46,097 nt of DNA, taken from Anaeromyces robustus. Its lineage: Eukaryota > Neocallimastigomycota > Neocallimastigomycetes > Neocallimastigales > Neocallimastigaceae. Of the stretch, positions 9,727 through 21,480 are shown in pieces. The stretch's first letter is position 1. The number at the start of each line of letters is the position of its first letter. The DNA lies in NCBI GenBank assembly GCA_002104895.1, contig MCFG01000039.1, positions 232,501 to 278,597 on the forward strand. The letters run 5' to 3'. A program made the translations under genes and the position numbers. The notes under the pieces were generated by a model. It saw only the letters and a program-made list of their open reading frames with translations, had not been told where the DNA came from and made no database searches.

Positions 9727-12700
9727 ATGTTGAATTCCTGCCCTACTCAACAATGTTCCAATAAAAAAATTGGAAATATGTTAAATACTATAATAAAGAA
9801 TAATGTAGCCAATTCTCAAAAACTTGAAAATTGTCTTGATTTTACTCAATCCCAAAATAATTTTCACACTCTTTTAAATAAACAAGACACTCTTAAATTA
9901 CAACCTATTAACCTTTCACGTAATCAAGAATGTTCTGTTCATAATAATAGTGTACTTCCTGAACACCACATTATTCAAAATAATAATATAATTCAAGATT
10001 CTTCATTAAATAATCTTATTCAAAAAAATTATTATTCTGAAAAAGTTATTAATGAAAATCCTGAAATAATTGAAAATGGAAATAACAAAGATGATAAAGA
10101 TTTAAAAAATAAAGAAAAAGAAGAAGTAGAAGAAGAAGTAAAAGAAGTATCAGAATTTTATTTAAAGAAAAACACTGTTATTCCTTTATTTAAACCAATT
10201 TATAATGAATCTGCTGTTTTTAGTGTTGATTCTTCAAAAATTGAAATTATTAAACAACCAACTGATTATTATAATAAAATTAAGGTATATATTATTTATA
10301 ATAAACATTATCAAATATAATTTTATTTATTTTATTATTTGTTATTTTATTTATAATAATTATTAAAAAAAAAAAAAAAAAAAAAAGAAATAAAAAAGTT
10401 GTTTGCTAATAATATTTTTGAATATAAAAACTATAGGAACAAATATTACAAGCAAAACATAGAGTTGTATTAACTGCTTTGTATATTGGTATTGACCAAG
10501 TTGATTTAGTAAGTTTTTAATATTATTATTATTTTTATTTTTATTTTTTTTTTTTATTTTAAGTAAAAATATTAATTTATTAAAGGAAAAAATATTTAAA
10601 ATAATATTAATATTATAAGATTTTATTATTTATTAAATATATAATATATATTATATTATATATATTATATACAATATAAAAAAAAAAAAAAAAAAAAATA
10701 CTTGTATTATTTTTTTAAAATATTTAATTTCTTTTTACTAATATTTTTTTATTTATTTATTATTAAAGGTTCAAACTTTACATAAAGCATTAAGTGAAAA
10801 TAAATCTTTAAGAGTAACTATTCTTTTTGATTGTTTAAGAGGTACACGTACTTCACATTCTGGTGAGTCTTCAGTAACTTTAGTTGCACCATTAGTTACT
10901 GCTTATCCAGATAGAGTAGAAGTTGCTTTATATCATACACCAGAACTTACAAAACCATTAAAAATGTTATTACCTCAAAGATTTAATGAAATTATTGGTT
11001 TATTCCATGCTAAAATTGTTATAGGTGATGATAATCTTATTCTTGCTGGGTAAATATATCTGACTTTTATTTATTTATTTATATAAATATATATAATTAT
11101 GTATATATTATTATATATAGTGATATAATATATTAATATTAATATTTTCTTATTATTTTTATTTATTTATTAATTATTTTTTTTTCATTATATAATTAAT
11201 ATAATTATTATTATTATTATTATTATTATTAAAAAATTTATAATATATATATATATATTATATTATTTTTTGAAAAATATTTAAATATATAATTTATTCT
11301 TATAGTGCTAATTTAAGTACAGAATATTTTGTTAATCGACAAGATCGTTATGTATTCTTTGGAGGAGCTACTTCTTTATCTGATTATTTCTATGATTTAG
11401 CTTTAACTTTAACAAAAATATCTTATCAATTAGCTCCACATCACACTCTTATTCCATCTGGTCCAGATCCAACAACTAATCCATTACAATTCCGTCAAAC
11501 AGCTTTCCATGCTTTAGATACATTTTTAACTAATTGGTATGCAAGAACTCAACCATTACGTGATCAATTAAATGATTTTGCTGATGAAATATTACAAAAG
11601 GAATCTCAAACTAAAAATGAAGATTCTGAAGCAACAATTATTGATCAAGAAGATGAACATATTAATGATAATGAATCATTTGTTACTGCTTCTTCATCCT
11701 CTTCAATATATAATAATGATGAATTAAGGGATGATGAATCAAATAATGAAAAAATTGAAGTTAATATTAATTCAAAAAGATCATCTGAAAGTTTAAGAAA
11801 TGAAGGAAATAATAATAAAGTTAAAAGATCAAAATTATCTAAAAATACAGATACTATTGTAATACCTATGCTTCAAATGAAACAATTACATATTGAAGAA
11901 AATGAACGTTTAATGGAAATTATTATGCGTATTATTGATGAAAATTCAGATTATTGGAAAAATATATTTATTACTTCAGGTTACTTAAACTTTACTACTG
12001 AATTTAAAAATTTATTAAATGAAGCTCATGCTAATGTTGATATATTATGTGCTGCTCCACAAGTAAATATATATATATAATTGAATATATTAATTATAAA
12101 ATAATAATTATTATTATTTTGTTATTTTATATTATTTATACTAAATATATTATTTATTTTATTTTATTTTTTATTTATTTATTTATTTATTTATTTATTT
12201 TTTTTTATAGGCAAATAGTTTCTATAAAAATCCAGGTATATCAGGGTATATTCCAGCAGTATATACTTATTTTGAAAGACAAGTTCATGATGAAACTTCA
12301 AATAAAGATTTAAAAGTTCATGAATATATTAGACCAGGATGGACATATCATGCTAAAGGTTTATGGGCAAGTTATAAAAATGAAAAGACTGGTGAACTAT
12401 TACCAAATGTTACTATTTTAGGTTCTACTAACTTTGGTCGTCGTTCAATGAAACGTGATGTTGAAGCTCAAGTTTTATTAATTACTGATAACAAGAAATT
12501 ACAAAAAGAAATAGCTAAGGTAAATATATATATGAAATCAATAATTTTATTAAATAAATAAATTAAATATATTTATAATAATATATAAATAATAATATAT
12601 AAATAAATATATTTTATATTATTAATAACATTATTAATATTTTTTAATTTTAAATTTTTAATTTTATATTATTATTATTTTTATAAAATATATAGGAAAT

Positions 12701-12815
12701 TGATAATTTATTAAATTACACTGTTATTGTAAATAATGAAACTTTCGACAAACAAGAAAGACAAATTCCTTTACCAGTTAAAGTAGTTACCAAACTTTTC
12801 CAATCCATGTTCTAA
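9727..12815 (+). CDS. PGS1: CDP-diacylglycerol--glycerol-3-phosphate 3-phosphatidyltransferase (PGP synthase)
   Basis: Six exons: 9727-10284, 10437-10508, 10769-11049, 11306-12062, 12211-12519, 12696-12815. They join in frame to about 698 residues with GT..AG introns. PGS1 enzymes make phosphatidylglycerophosphate from CDP-diacylglycerol and glycerol-3-phosphate, the first step to phosphatidylglycerol and cardiolipin, normally on the inner mitochondrial membrane. The first PLD motif is HAKIVIGD (His about 290), preceded by LLPQRFNEIIGL and followed by GANLSTEYFVNRQDRYVF. The second is HAKGLW (His about 603), followed by GSTNFGRRSMKRDVEAQ; as in other PGS1 proteins it lacks the classical Asp. 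The C-terminus LPVKVVTKLFQSMF also fits. Two features are odd. A hydrophilic N-terminus of about 180 residues, acidic at its end, replaces an obvious organelle presequence. An acidic/Ser-rich insert with a basic patch KVKRSKLSK lies at about 404-485. The start has A at -3; the next Met is residue 18. Confidence 0.93.
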
Positions 12816-13461
12816 GCTAGTAACTAAATTAATAACCGAAACAACAATAACAGCAAAAATAATAATCATATATATTAAAATTATTTAATAATATTATTAA
12901 ATAATAATTATAATGATAATTAAATTATAATCGTTTTTATAAAAATAGTCATAATAATAATTATAATAATAAAAAAAAAATAGAGCTTTTTTTATTAAAT
13001 TAGAAATATTTAAAAATTATTAATAAAGTATTATTAAGAAATTATTAGAAATATTTAAATGTTATTACAAGAATAAAAAAACGTTAAGTACATATAATAA
13101 ATGTTAAGTACATATAATAAATAATTAATAAATATATATAATATAATAAATAAATAAATTAATAAAATAATTAAAAAAAAAAAAATGGATAAATTCTTTA
13201 TTTTATAAACAAGACTTTATATTAATTAATAATATTTCTTTTTGCACTTTTAAAAAATATATATATATATATATAAGTTATTAATATTTATTTATTTATT
13301 ATTAAGTTCTATTATCAATATATATATATATTAATATTGTTTTTATTATTTATTTACTATTTAATTATTATTTATTTAGTTTTTTAATTATTATTTACTT
13401 ATTTATTTATATTCAGATTTATTTAGTTTTTATTAAGCCAACCAAATCTTTAATTATAAAT

Positions 13462-13495
13462 TAATGAAATCACGTGCTAAATTTAATTAATTTTT
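13462..13495. promoter_or_regulatory. CACGTG (E-box) element, distal copy
   Basis: TTAATGAAAT precedes the palindrome CACGTG (13471-13476), and TAAATTTAATTAATTTTTA-like sequence follows. The arrangement matches a second site 952 bp downstream. CACGTG is the classical bHLH factor target; use here is inferred. Confidence 0.25.
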
Positions 13496-13594
13496 ATTAA
13501 TTTTTTTACATTGTTTCTTTTAAAAAAATAACGTAACATAAAAAAGAAAAAAAGAAAAAAATTGAAAAATTAAAAAAAAAAAAGATAAAGAATT

Positions 13595-13626
<32 letters not shown>

Positions 13627-14408
13627 TTGATTTATTTACTTATTTATTTATTTAGTATATAAAAGATTGTTATATATACATTTGTATATAGAAATATTTT
13701 TTTTTTCATTTTATATATTAAATAATTAATGAATTGAACAAAAAAATGGTGACAATCTAATTTAAATGGTTTTCTCAATAGGGCGCTAAAGTATAGAAGC
13801 ATTATAAATATATAAAAAAAGAATATACCAATAAAAAAGTGAGTTTAATATTATTATTTTATAACTAAATAAAAAAATAAAATAAAAGTGTTAATTATCC
13901 ATTTTTAGTGATGTTTGTAGATCTGGTAAGTATAGCATATCATTATAGTTAATATTAAAGTTAAATGTATCTATGCGACTATTTTTATTTTATAGTATAT
14001 ATATATATTTAAAACTATACATACTAAAACCATGAAAATGACTACTTTTTCATATATTTATATAAAATGAAAAAATATAAAAAAAAAAAATAGTTTTATT
14101 GTATTATTATTTTATTCACAATATTATGTGATTACAATTTACGTTGTAATTAACACACTATAATAAAAAAATAGGTTACATGTATAAAACTATAATAGAA
14201 TATATAATAATAATATGATATGTGTAATATATATGATATATGATATATAATATATAATATATAATATAATATATTATTATTAATATTAAATATATAATAT
14301 ATTATTAATTATTATTATGATTCATTATTAATTATTATTATTAATTACTATATATGTAATAATTGCCATTTTTATATTTCCAAATTTATCCAAAATGAAA
14401 ATATAAAT

Positions 14409-14445
14409 TAATGAAACATGGTCACGTGTTTCATTTAATTTAATT
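14409..14445. promoter_or_regulatory. CACGTG element inside an inverted repeat, upstream of ankyrin gene
   Basis: ATGAAACA (14411-14418) and TGTTTCAT (14427-14434) form perfect 8-bp arms around a centre carrying CACGTG (14423-14428). It is preceded by TTA and followed by TTAATTTAATTTTTA, as at the distal copy. It lies about 400 bp before the ankyrin start and about 50 bp before a TATA-like box, so a promoter role is plausible but unproven. Confidence 0.35.
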
Positions 14446-14478
14446 TTTAATTAAAACAGTGTTACACTCTTGCTAGAA

Positions 14479-14486
14479 TATAAATA
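14479..14486 (+). promoter_or_regulatory. TATA-like element for the ankyrin gene
   Basis: TATAAATA occurs in a locally C/G-containing context (GCTAGAA before, ATCTCGAAATG after), about 350 bp before the ATG. In DNA this AT-rich such matches are common, so this is only a candidate. Confidence 0.2.
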
Positions 14487-14832
14487 ATCTCGAAATGTAT
14501 AATTTTTAAAAATTTTGAAAAGATTAAAACCTAAAAAAACAAAACAAACAAACAAACAAAAAAAAGAAAAATAATTGAATAATTAATTTAAAAAACTGAA
14601 ATAGTAATAAAAGATAAAATAAATAATATATAATATAAAAAGGAAAACAAAATAAAGAAAAGGAAAAGTAAATAAAAAAATAAAAAAAAAAAGTAAAATA
14701 CAAAAATAATAAAAAATATTTTAAATTTGTAATTGTTTAAAATAAGATTAAATAATTTTTTCTCTATATATATGTAAAAAAATAATTCTTTTTTTTTTTT
14801 TTAAAGTTATATTTTTAATTTTGGTTTAAAAA

Positions 14833-16737
14833 ATGGAATATAATAAAGAAGAATTCAGGAAATTGTATGAATTTGTTAAAAAGGAAAAAGTTCATAATAT
14901 TATAACAAATGATGAAAAATTAAACAATACGAAATTAAAATTTAAATTATTAAATGAAGATTTTCATGTATGCTTGTATATAGTTGCTATTGATAGTCAA
15001 GATTCAAAATCTATTAATTGTCTTAATAATAATTTTTATAATTTAATAGAAAGTAATGAAAGTAAAGGGAAAGTAAATGATGCTTATAACATCATTTATA
15101 AAAGAGGATTACTTGACAAAAAAAGACTACAAATATTAATTTCTATGTCTTTGATAAATGATATTCAATTTAAAATTTCATCAGATTTACTTCAATCTAT
15201 TATAGATAATAGAGATACAGTATTTTTAAAAGAAATTTTGAAACTTAATAATTATAATAATACTTTTATCATATCAATATTAGATACAAGTAAATTTAAA
15301 AATCATCCAAAGTCAAATATACAATTTGAAAATATTCTTCATAAAGAAAGAAATAAAAATGGACTTAATGAAGAACAGAAACATAATATCTTAATACAAG
15401 CATTAGAAAATAAATATGAAGATTTAGTAAGTATAATAATATCAAATGATTTAAAAATAAAAAATGGAAAATCATATTACCCACTTTCATTGTTATATTT
15501 TACTATAAAGGATTTTAAAAATATTTCATTGTTAATGGAATATGCTACGAAAAATAATATTATTTTAGAATTAAATGAAAAAGATAAAATTGGATGTTAT
15601 CCAATTTTATGGGTATGTTATCTTAATAATATTGAATTAGTACAATTATTAATAGAATATGCAAATAAAAATAATATTATTTTATCTTTAAATGAAAAAG
15701 ATAATAGAGGAAATTACCCATTATTATGTTCTATTTTTAATGATAATATTAAAATAATTGAATTATTAATAGTATATGCGAATAAAAACAACATTATTTT
15801 AAATTTAAACGAAAAAAATAAAAAAGGAAATTGTCCACTTTCGTTGGCTTGCACAAAATCTGAAAATACTGTTTTTTTGTATAAAGAATATAATCATTGT
15901 ATATCTTCACCTCCTTTACAAATAAAAACTAATATTATAATAGTACAATTGTTAATAAATTATGCCAATAAAAATAATATTATATTGGAATTGAATGAAA
16001 AAGATAAAACTGGAAGATACCCACTTTTATGGGCATGCATTTATGATGATATTACAACAATTCAATTATTAATTGGATATGCTAATAAAAATAATATTAT
16101 TTTAGAATTGAATGAAAAAGATAAATATGGATATTATCCACTTTTATGGGCATGTTATATTAATAATATTCAAATAGTTCTATTATTAATAGAATATGCG
16201 AATAAAAATAATATTATTTTAAATTTAAATGAAAAAGATAATAAAGGAAATTATCCATTATTATATTCTATTTATAATGAAAATATTAAAATAACAGAAT
16301 TATTAATAGAATATGCATATAAAAATAATATTGTTTTAAATTTAAATGAAAAAAACAATGAAGGAAATTGTCCATTTCTATTAGCATATAATAAAGATGG
16401 AAGTGATATTTTTTCATTCAAAGATTATGATACCTGTAAATCTTTAATTCATTCACATATTAAAATAAATAGCCAAATAATAGAATTATTAATGAATTAT
16501 GCTTATAATAATAATATTATTTTGGAATTGAATGAGAAAGATAAATTTGGAAGATATCTACTTTTATGGGCATGTATTTATGGTGATATTACAACAATTC
16601 AATTATTAATAGAATATGCCAATAAAAATAATATTATTTTAGAATTGAATGAAAAAGATTCATATGGGTATAATCCACTTTTATGGACTACTACAAATAA
16701 TAATTCTAAAATGACTCAAATATTATTAGAATATGCC

Positions 16738-16813
<76 letters not shown>

Positions 16814-16900
16814 CAACACTTGATATAAATAATAATAATAATAATAAATCAACACTTGATATAAATAATAATAATAATAATAATAAAAATAATAGTAATA

Positions 16901-16940
<40 letters not shown>

Positions 16941-19869
16941 TAATAGTAATAATAGTAATAATAATAATAATAATAGCAATATTATTTTAGAATTAAATGA
17001 AAAAGATGAAACTGGAAGATATCCACTTTTATGGGCATGCGTTCATAATGATATTGACACAATAAAATTATTAATCGAATATGCCAATATGAATCATTTT
17101 ATTTTAAAATTGAATGAAAAAGATTCATATGGAAATTGTCCATTTTTACAGGTCATGGAGTATGATAATATAAAAATGGCTCAAATATTATTGGAATATG
17201 CTAATAAAAATAATGTTGTTTTAGAATTGAATGAAAAAGATAAAATTGGAAGATATCCTCTTTTATGGGCATGTGCTCATGGTGATATTAAAATTATTCA
17301 ATTATTAATAGAACATGCCAATAAAAATAATATTATGTTAGAATTGAATAAAAAAGATGAAAATGGATATTATCCACTTTTATGGGCTATAAATTGTGAT
17401 AATAATAAAATAATACAAATATTATTAGAATATGCTCATGAAAATAACATTATTTTCAAATTGAATGAAAAAGATGAGGCTGGAAATTATCCAATTTTAC
17501 AAGTATGTATTCATGGTGATGTTAAAACAACTCAATTATTAATAGAATATGCTAATAAAAGTAATATTATTTTAGAATTGAATGAGAAAGATGAAAATGG
17601 TTATTATCCACTTTTATGGGCTGGTATAAATGGTAATGTTAAAATAATTCAATTGTTATTAGATTATGCAAATGAAAATAATATTATTTTAAAATTGAAT
17701 GAAAAATGCGAAGCTGAAAATTATCCACTTTCATGGGCATGTTTTCGTAATGATACTAAAATAATTCATTTATTAATAGAATATGCCAATAAAAACAATA
17801 TTATTTTAGAATTAAATGAAGAAGGTGTAAATAATATTTATCCACTGTCATCTGTTTGTAAAAATAATAATTATGAATTAGTTGAATTATTAATGGATTA
17901 CTCTAGTAAAAATAATATTATTTTGAAATTGAATAAATTTGAAAATAATGGATTATATCCTCTTTCATATGCTTGTAAAAATGATAATGTTGAAATAGTA
18001 AAAAAATTAATAGAATATGCTAATAAAAATAATATTATTTTGGAATTAAATAAAAATGATGAATATGAATTTAATCCAATTTTATATGCTCATCAAAATG
18101 GTAATATTGAAATAGTAAAATTATTAATAGAATATGCCAATAAAAATAATATTATTTTAGAATTAAATAGGAAAGATAAAGATGGAAATTATCCAATTTT
18201 ATCTACTAATAATAAGAATTACTATGATATAATTAAATTATTAATGGATTATGCCAATAAAAATAACATTATTTTTGAATTAAATAGAAAAAATAAAAAG
18301 GGAGATTATCCATTTTTCATAGCTATTTCCAAAAATATAGAAGTAATAGATCCGTTAATAAAACATGCTTATTATAGTAAAAACAATATTATTTCTGTGT
18401 TGAACAGAGAAGATAAAAATGGAAATTATCCATTATTATCTGCTATTATAAAGAATAATAATGAATTAGTTAAATTAATAATAAAATATGCCATTGATAT
18501 CAATAACAACAACATTAATAATAATAATAATAAAAATAATAATACTAATACTAATATTAATAATAACAGTGAAAACAACAATATCAACAATGGTAATGAC
18601 AATGATAGCGATAGTGATAATGATAGCGAGAGTGACTATGACAGTGACATCTATGACAATACCAACATTAATAATAATAATAATATTTTAAAATTGAATA
18701 AAAAAAATAAAGATGGAAATTATCCATTTTTATCAGCTTGTAGTTATAACAATACTGAAATAATTAAATTATTAATGGAGTATGCAAACAAAAGTAATAT
18801 TATTTTGAAATTGAATAATAAAAATAAAAATGAAAATTATCCATTATTACATGCTTGCGAAAATAATAATTATGAATTGGTAAAATTATTAATGGATTAT
18901 GCCGATAAAAATAATATAATATTAGAATTGAATGATAAGTTTAGAGGTAATAGACATTATCCACTTTTATCTGCTTGTAAAAATAATAATTATGAATTAG
19001 TTAAATTATTAATGGATTATTCCAATAAAAATAATATTATATTGGAATTGAATGATAAATTTAGAGGTAATAAGCATTATCCACTTTTATCTGCTTGTAA
19101 AAATAATAATTATGAATTAGTTAAACTATTAATGGATTATGCTAATCAAAAAAATATTATTTTGGAATTGAATGATGATGATAAAAGTTGTTATAATGAA
19201 ACTTATCCACTTTTATCTGCATGTGGAAATTATAATTATGAATTAGTTAAATTATTAATGGATTATGCCAGTAAGAATAATATTATTTTGGAATTGAATA
19301 AATCTGGAAAAGATGGATTATATCCACTTTTATTTGCTTGTAAAAATGGTAATTATGAATTAGTCAAATTATTAATGGATTATGCCAGTAAGAATAAAAT
19401 TATTTTGGAAATAAATAAAAAGAATATGTATGAGTTATATCCACTTGTATATGTTTGTAAAGATGATAATATTAGAATAACTAAATTATTAATAAAATAT
19501 GCTAATGAAAATAATATTATTTTGGTATTAAATGATAAAGATATATATAAAAATTATCCACTTTTATCTGCTACCATAAATAATAATAATAAATTAGTTA
19601 AATTATTAAAAGATTATGCCAAGAATAATAATATTATTTTGGAATTAAATGGTAAAGATATATATGGAAATTATCCACTTTTATCTGCTAAAAAAAATAA
19701 TAATAATAAATTAGTAAAATTATTAAAAGATTATGCCAAAAAGAATAATATTAATTTGGAATTGAATGATAATAATAATAAAACAAAAAATACCAGTGTT
19801 AAACCTGTAAATAAATATAAATATCTATTAAAAAATTTTGTTAAAAAAATTTTTTTATATAAGAAGTAA
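14833..19869 (+). CDS. Giant intronless ankyrin-like repeat protein (1,678 aa)
   Basis: One uninterrupted frame. Residues 1 to about 215 form a head without obvious repeats. The rest is about 32 divergent ankyrin-type repeats of 33-38 residues, consensus D..G.YPLLWAC..N..I(I/V).LLIEYANK followed by the extended loop NNIILELNEK. The YPLL segment takes the place of the TPLH of classical ankyrin repeats, and I.LLIEYA corresponds to VV.LLL..GA. Two low-complexity inserts break the array: an Asn tract at residues 636-715 (encoded almost only by AAT, 16738-16980) and an Asn then Asp/Ser tract at 18500-18690. The tail is basic (KYKYLLKNFVKKIFLYKK). There is no signal peptide or clear membrane segment, so it is probably intracellular and protein-binding; its partners are unknown. 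Residues about 240-597 contain two 179-residue blocks in tandem. Lack of introns, against 5-34 in the three complete spliced genes here, suggests a different history such as repeat-driven expansion or retrocopy. Confidence 0.9.
15550..16623 (+). repeat. 537-bp tandem duplication inside the ankyrin gene
   Basis: Block A (about 15550-16086) and block B (about 16087-16623) each encode 179 residues with the same order of repeat variants: YPILWVC/YPLLWAC, NYPLLCSI/NYPLLYSI, NCPLSLAC/NCPFLLAY, a longer irregular insert, then RYPLLWAC/RYLLLWAC. Matching positions lie exactly 537 bp apart at the start (15592 and 16129) and the end (16001 and 16538), so the duplication has kept its length and frame. 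Confidence 0.8.
16738..16980. repeat. (AAT)n tract encoding poly-Asn in the ankyrin gene
   Basis: A near-pure AAT run gives about 23 Asn. It is followed by twice AAATCAACACTTGATATA (KSTLDI) within AAT repeats, then by AAAAATAATAGTAATAATAG modules. The reading frame is kept, so any length change has been in whole codons. Confidence 0.9.
18498..18690. repeat. Asn then Asp/Ser-rich low-complexity tract in the ankyrin gene
   Basis: Asn-rich codons with Ile and Thr pass into a GATAGTGAC-like run encoding NDNDSDSDNDSESDYDSD. The Asp/Ser part uses AGC, GAC and GAG codons that are rare elsewhere in the gene and forms an acidic, unstructured linker between ankyrin-like blocks. Confidence 0.8.
18931..19170 (+). 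repeat. Two near-identical 120-bp ankyrin repeat units
   Basis: 18931-19050 and 19051-19170 differ at about nine positions. Both encode the FRGN(R/K)HYPLLSACKNNN type with YELVKLLMDY. The rest of the array is far more diverged, so this is the youngest unit duplication visible. Confidence 0.85.
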
Positions 19870-21480
19870 TTAATTGTAATATAAATGTTAAAATAAAATG
19901 ATAATAAAGAAAAAGAAAAAGAAAAAAAAAAAAAGAAAAAAGAAAAAAAAAATAAAACAAAAAAAAGTTTTTTTTTTTTTCTTTTTGTAAAATAAATCAA
20001 TTTTATAATAAAAAAAAAATTTTTTTTTTTTTTGTAATTTTTTCTTTTTCTTTTATCACGTACAACATACTATCGCAAACCGCAAACGAGATTCAAAAAA
20101 AAAAAAAAAAAAAAAAGAAATTCAAAAAAAAAAAAAAAAAACACATACATACTACATACACATTAAATATTCATATAAATAAACTTAACATAATATATAA
20201 TATTTTTTTTTTTTTTTTTTTTTTTTATCTTTTTTTACTGTTTATTAAATTTTTTAATTAGTATTAATTATTCTTATAGAATACTATATATGAATAAATG
20301 AATAAATAAATGAACATAATGAAAGAAATAAAATAAATTCAATAAAAAGAAATAATAAAAGTAATAATAGTATATAAAAAATAAGTATTTTTTTTTTTTA
20401 TTTTTGTTTTTTTGCACTTTAACAATATTTGATGAAAAAAATTTTTTTTTTTTATTATCCATTTTTATTACTTTTAGATTGTAAGTGTCATTATAAGTAA
20501 TTTAATTTTAATAATGTCAACTTTTTAATATTTTTTATGATAAAATTACAAATATTTAATGTAGTTTACTAGTGAATATATATACTGTATACTATTTTTT
20601 TAAGTTAGTCCTTTCCAGAATTTTCATATTGATAATCAATATCAATATCCAATAATAAAAGTGAATGATGTGATTTATATAGATATTAAATTAAATCTAG
20701 TATATATATACAGATACACAGAAATACACTGCTCTTATTATAATTTATGGACTTATTGAACAGTATTTAATATTATGCCTATAACATTCGTTCAAATAAC
20801 ACAGTAAGCCAAACTATAGAGAAAATGAAAGGTATTTGGTAAATTAATTTTGAAGGTTTGTACTAATTATTTCTTTATTATTATTATTATTAGTAATAGT
20901 AGTAGTAGTATTAGTATTATTATTATTATTATTATTTTATTATTTTATACCCTCAATATACATCATTATTATGTTGTTTATTTCTTTTTTATTTATGATT
21001 TATATAATGCATAAAAAAAATCATTAAGATTATATACAATTGTGTACAAAGAAAATAAAATATTTTATGAACAGGAAAAAAAATTTTTATATGCTAATAC
21101 ATCTTAAATATTTTTTTTTTTTTTTTTTATTTTGTTTTATTTAAAACAAAAAAAAAAAAAAAAAAATAAATGGAGACAATTCATTTTTAATAAGCTATTA
21201 ATTTTAATTCTTCAAAAGTAGTACAAATATTACAAATATTGAAAGTTTATATCTTTTTTTATGCTTCTTATAAAATAGTACATTATAATCGTTAATTAAT
21301 TTTTATTTTTTATTATAAAAAAAAAAAAAAAGAAAAAGAAAATAACATTTATAGCATTTATTTAAACGAAAAAAACTAATAATAATAATTTTTATATCTT
21401 TGATTTAATCCGTTCTTTTAAAGTAGTGAAGCTTTTTTTTTTTTTTTTAAAAAAAAAAAAATATTATTATTCTAGCATTG

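Larger units (their letters stand above)
12816..14832. other. 2-kb intergenic region between PGS1 and the ankyrin gene
   Basis: No gene is seen. It holds a (TTTA)n run at 13598-13650, two CACGTG sites in similar surroundings (13471, 14423), an inverted repeat at 14411-14434, a TATA-like element at 14479 and A-rich sequence up to the ankyrin start. A stretch at about 13910-13925 reads MFVDL before a GTAAGT donor, but no continuing exon was found. Confidence 0.6.

Noticed and set aside
12047-12313. 88-codon plus-strand frame overlapping PGS1
   Set aside because: It reads through PGS1 intron 4 and shifts frame in exon 5; the spliced frame matches the family.
13740-13830. Possible tRNA around the GGGCGCTAAAG patch
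   Set aside because: No B-box (GGTTCRANNCC) and no cloverleaf arms could be drawn. I saw no tRNA or rRNA gene elsewhere in the window either.
13900-13945. Possible U1 snRNA on the minus strand (ATACTTACC match)
   Set aside because: Only the part complementary to a GTAAGTAT donor matches; there is no Sm site or further U1 stem-loop sequence.
16716-16979. Leu-rich minus-strand frame in the ankyrin gene
   Set aside because: It is the antisense of the AAT-encoded Asn tract.
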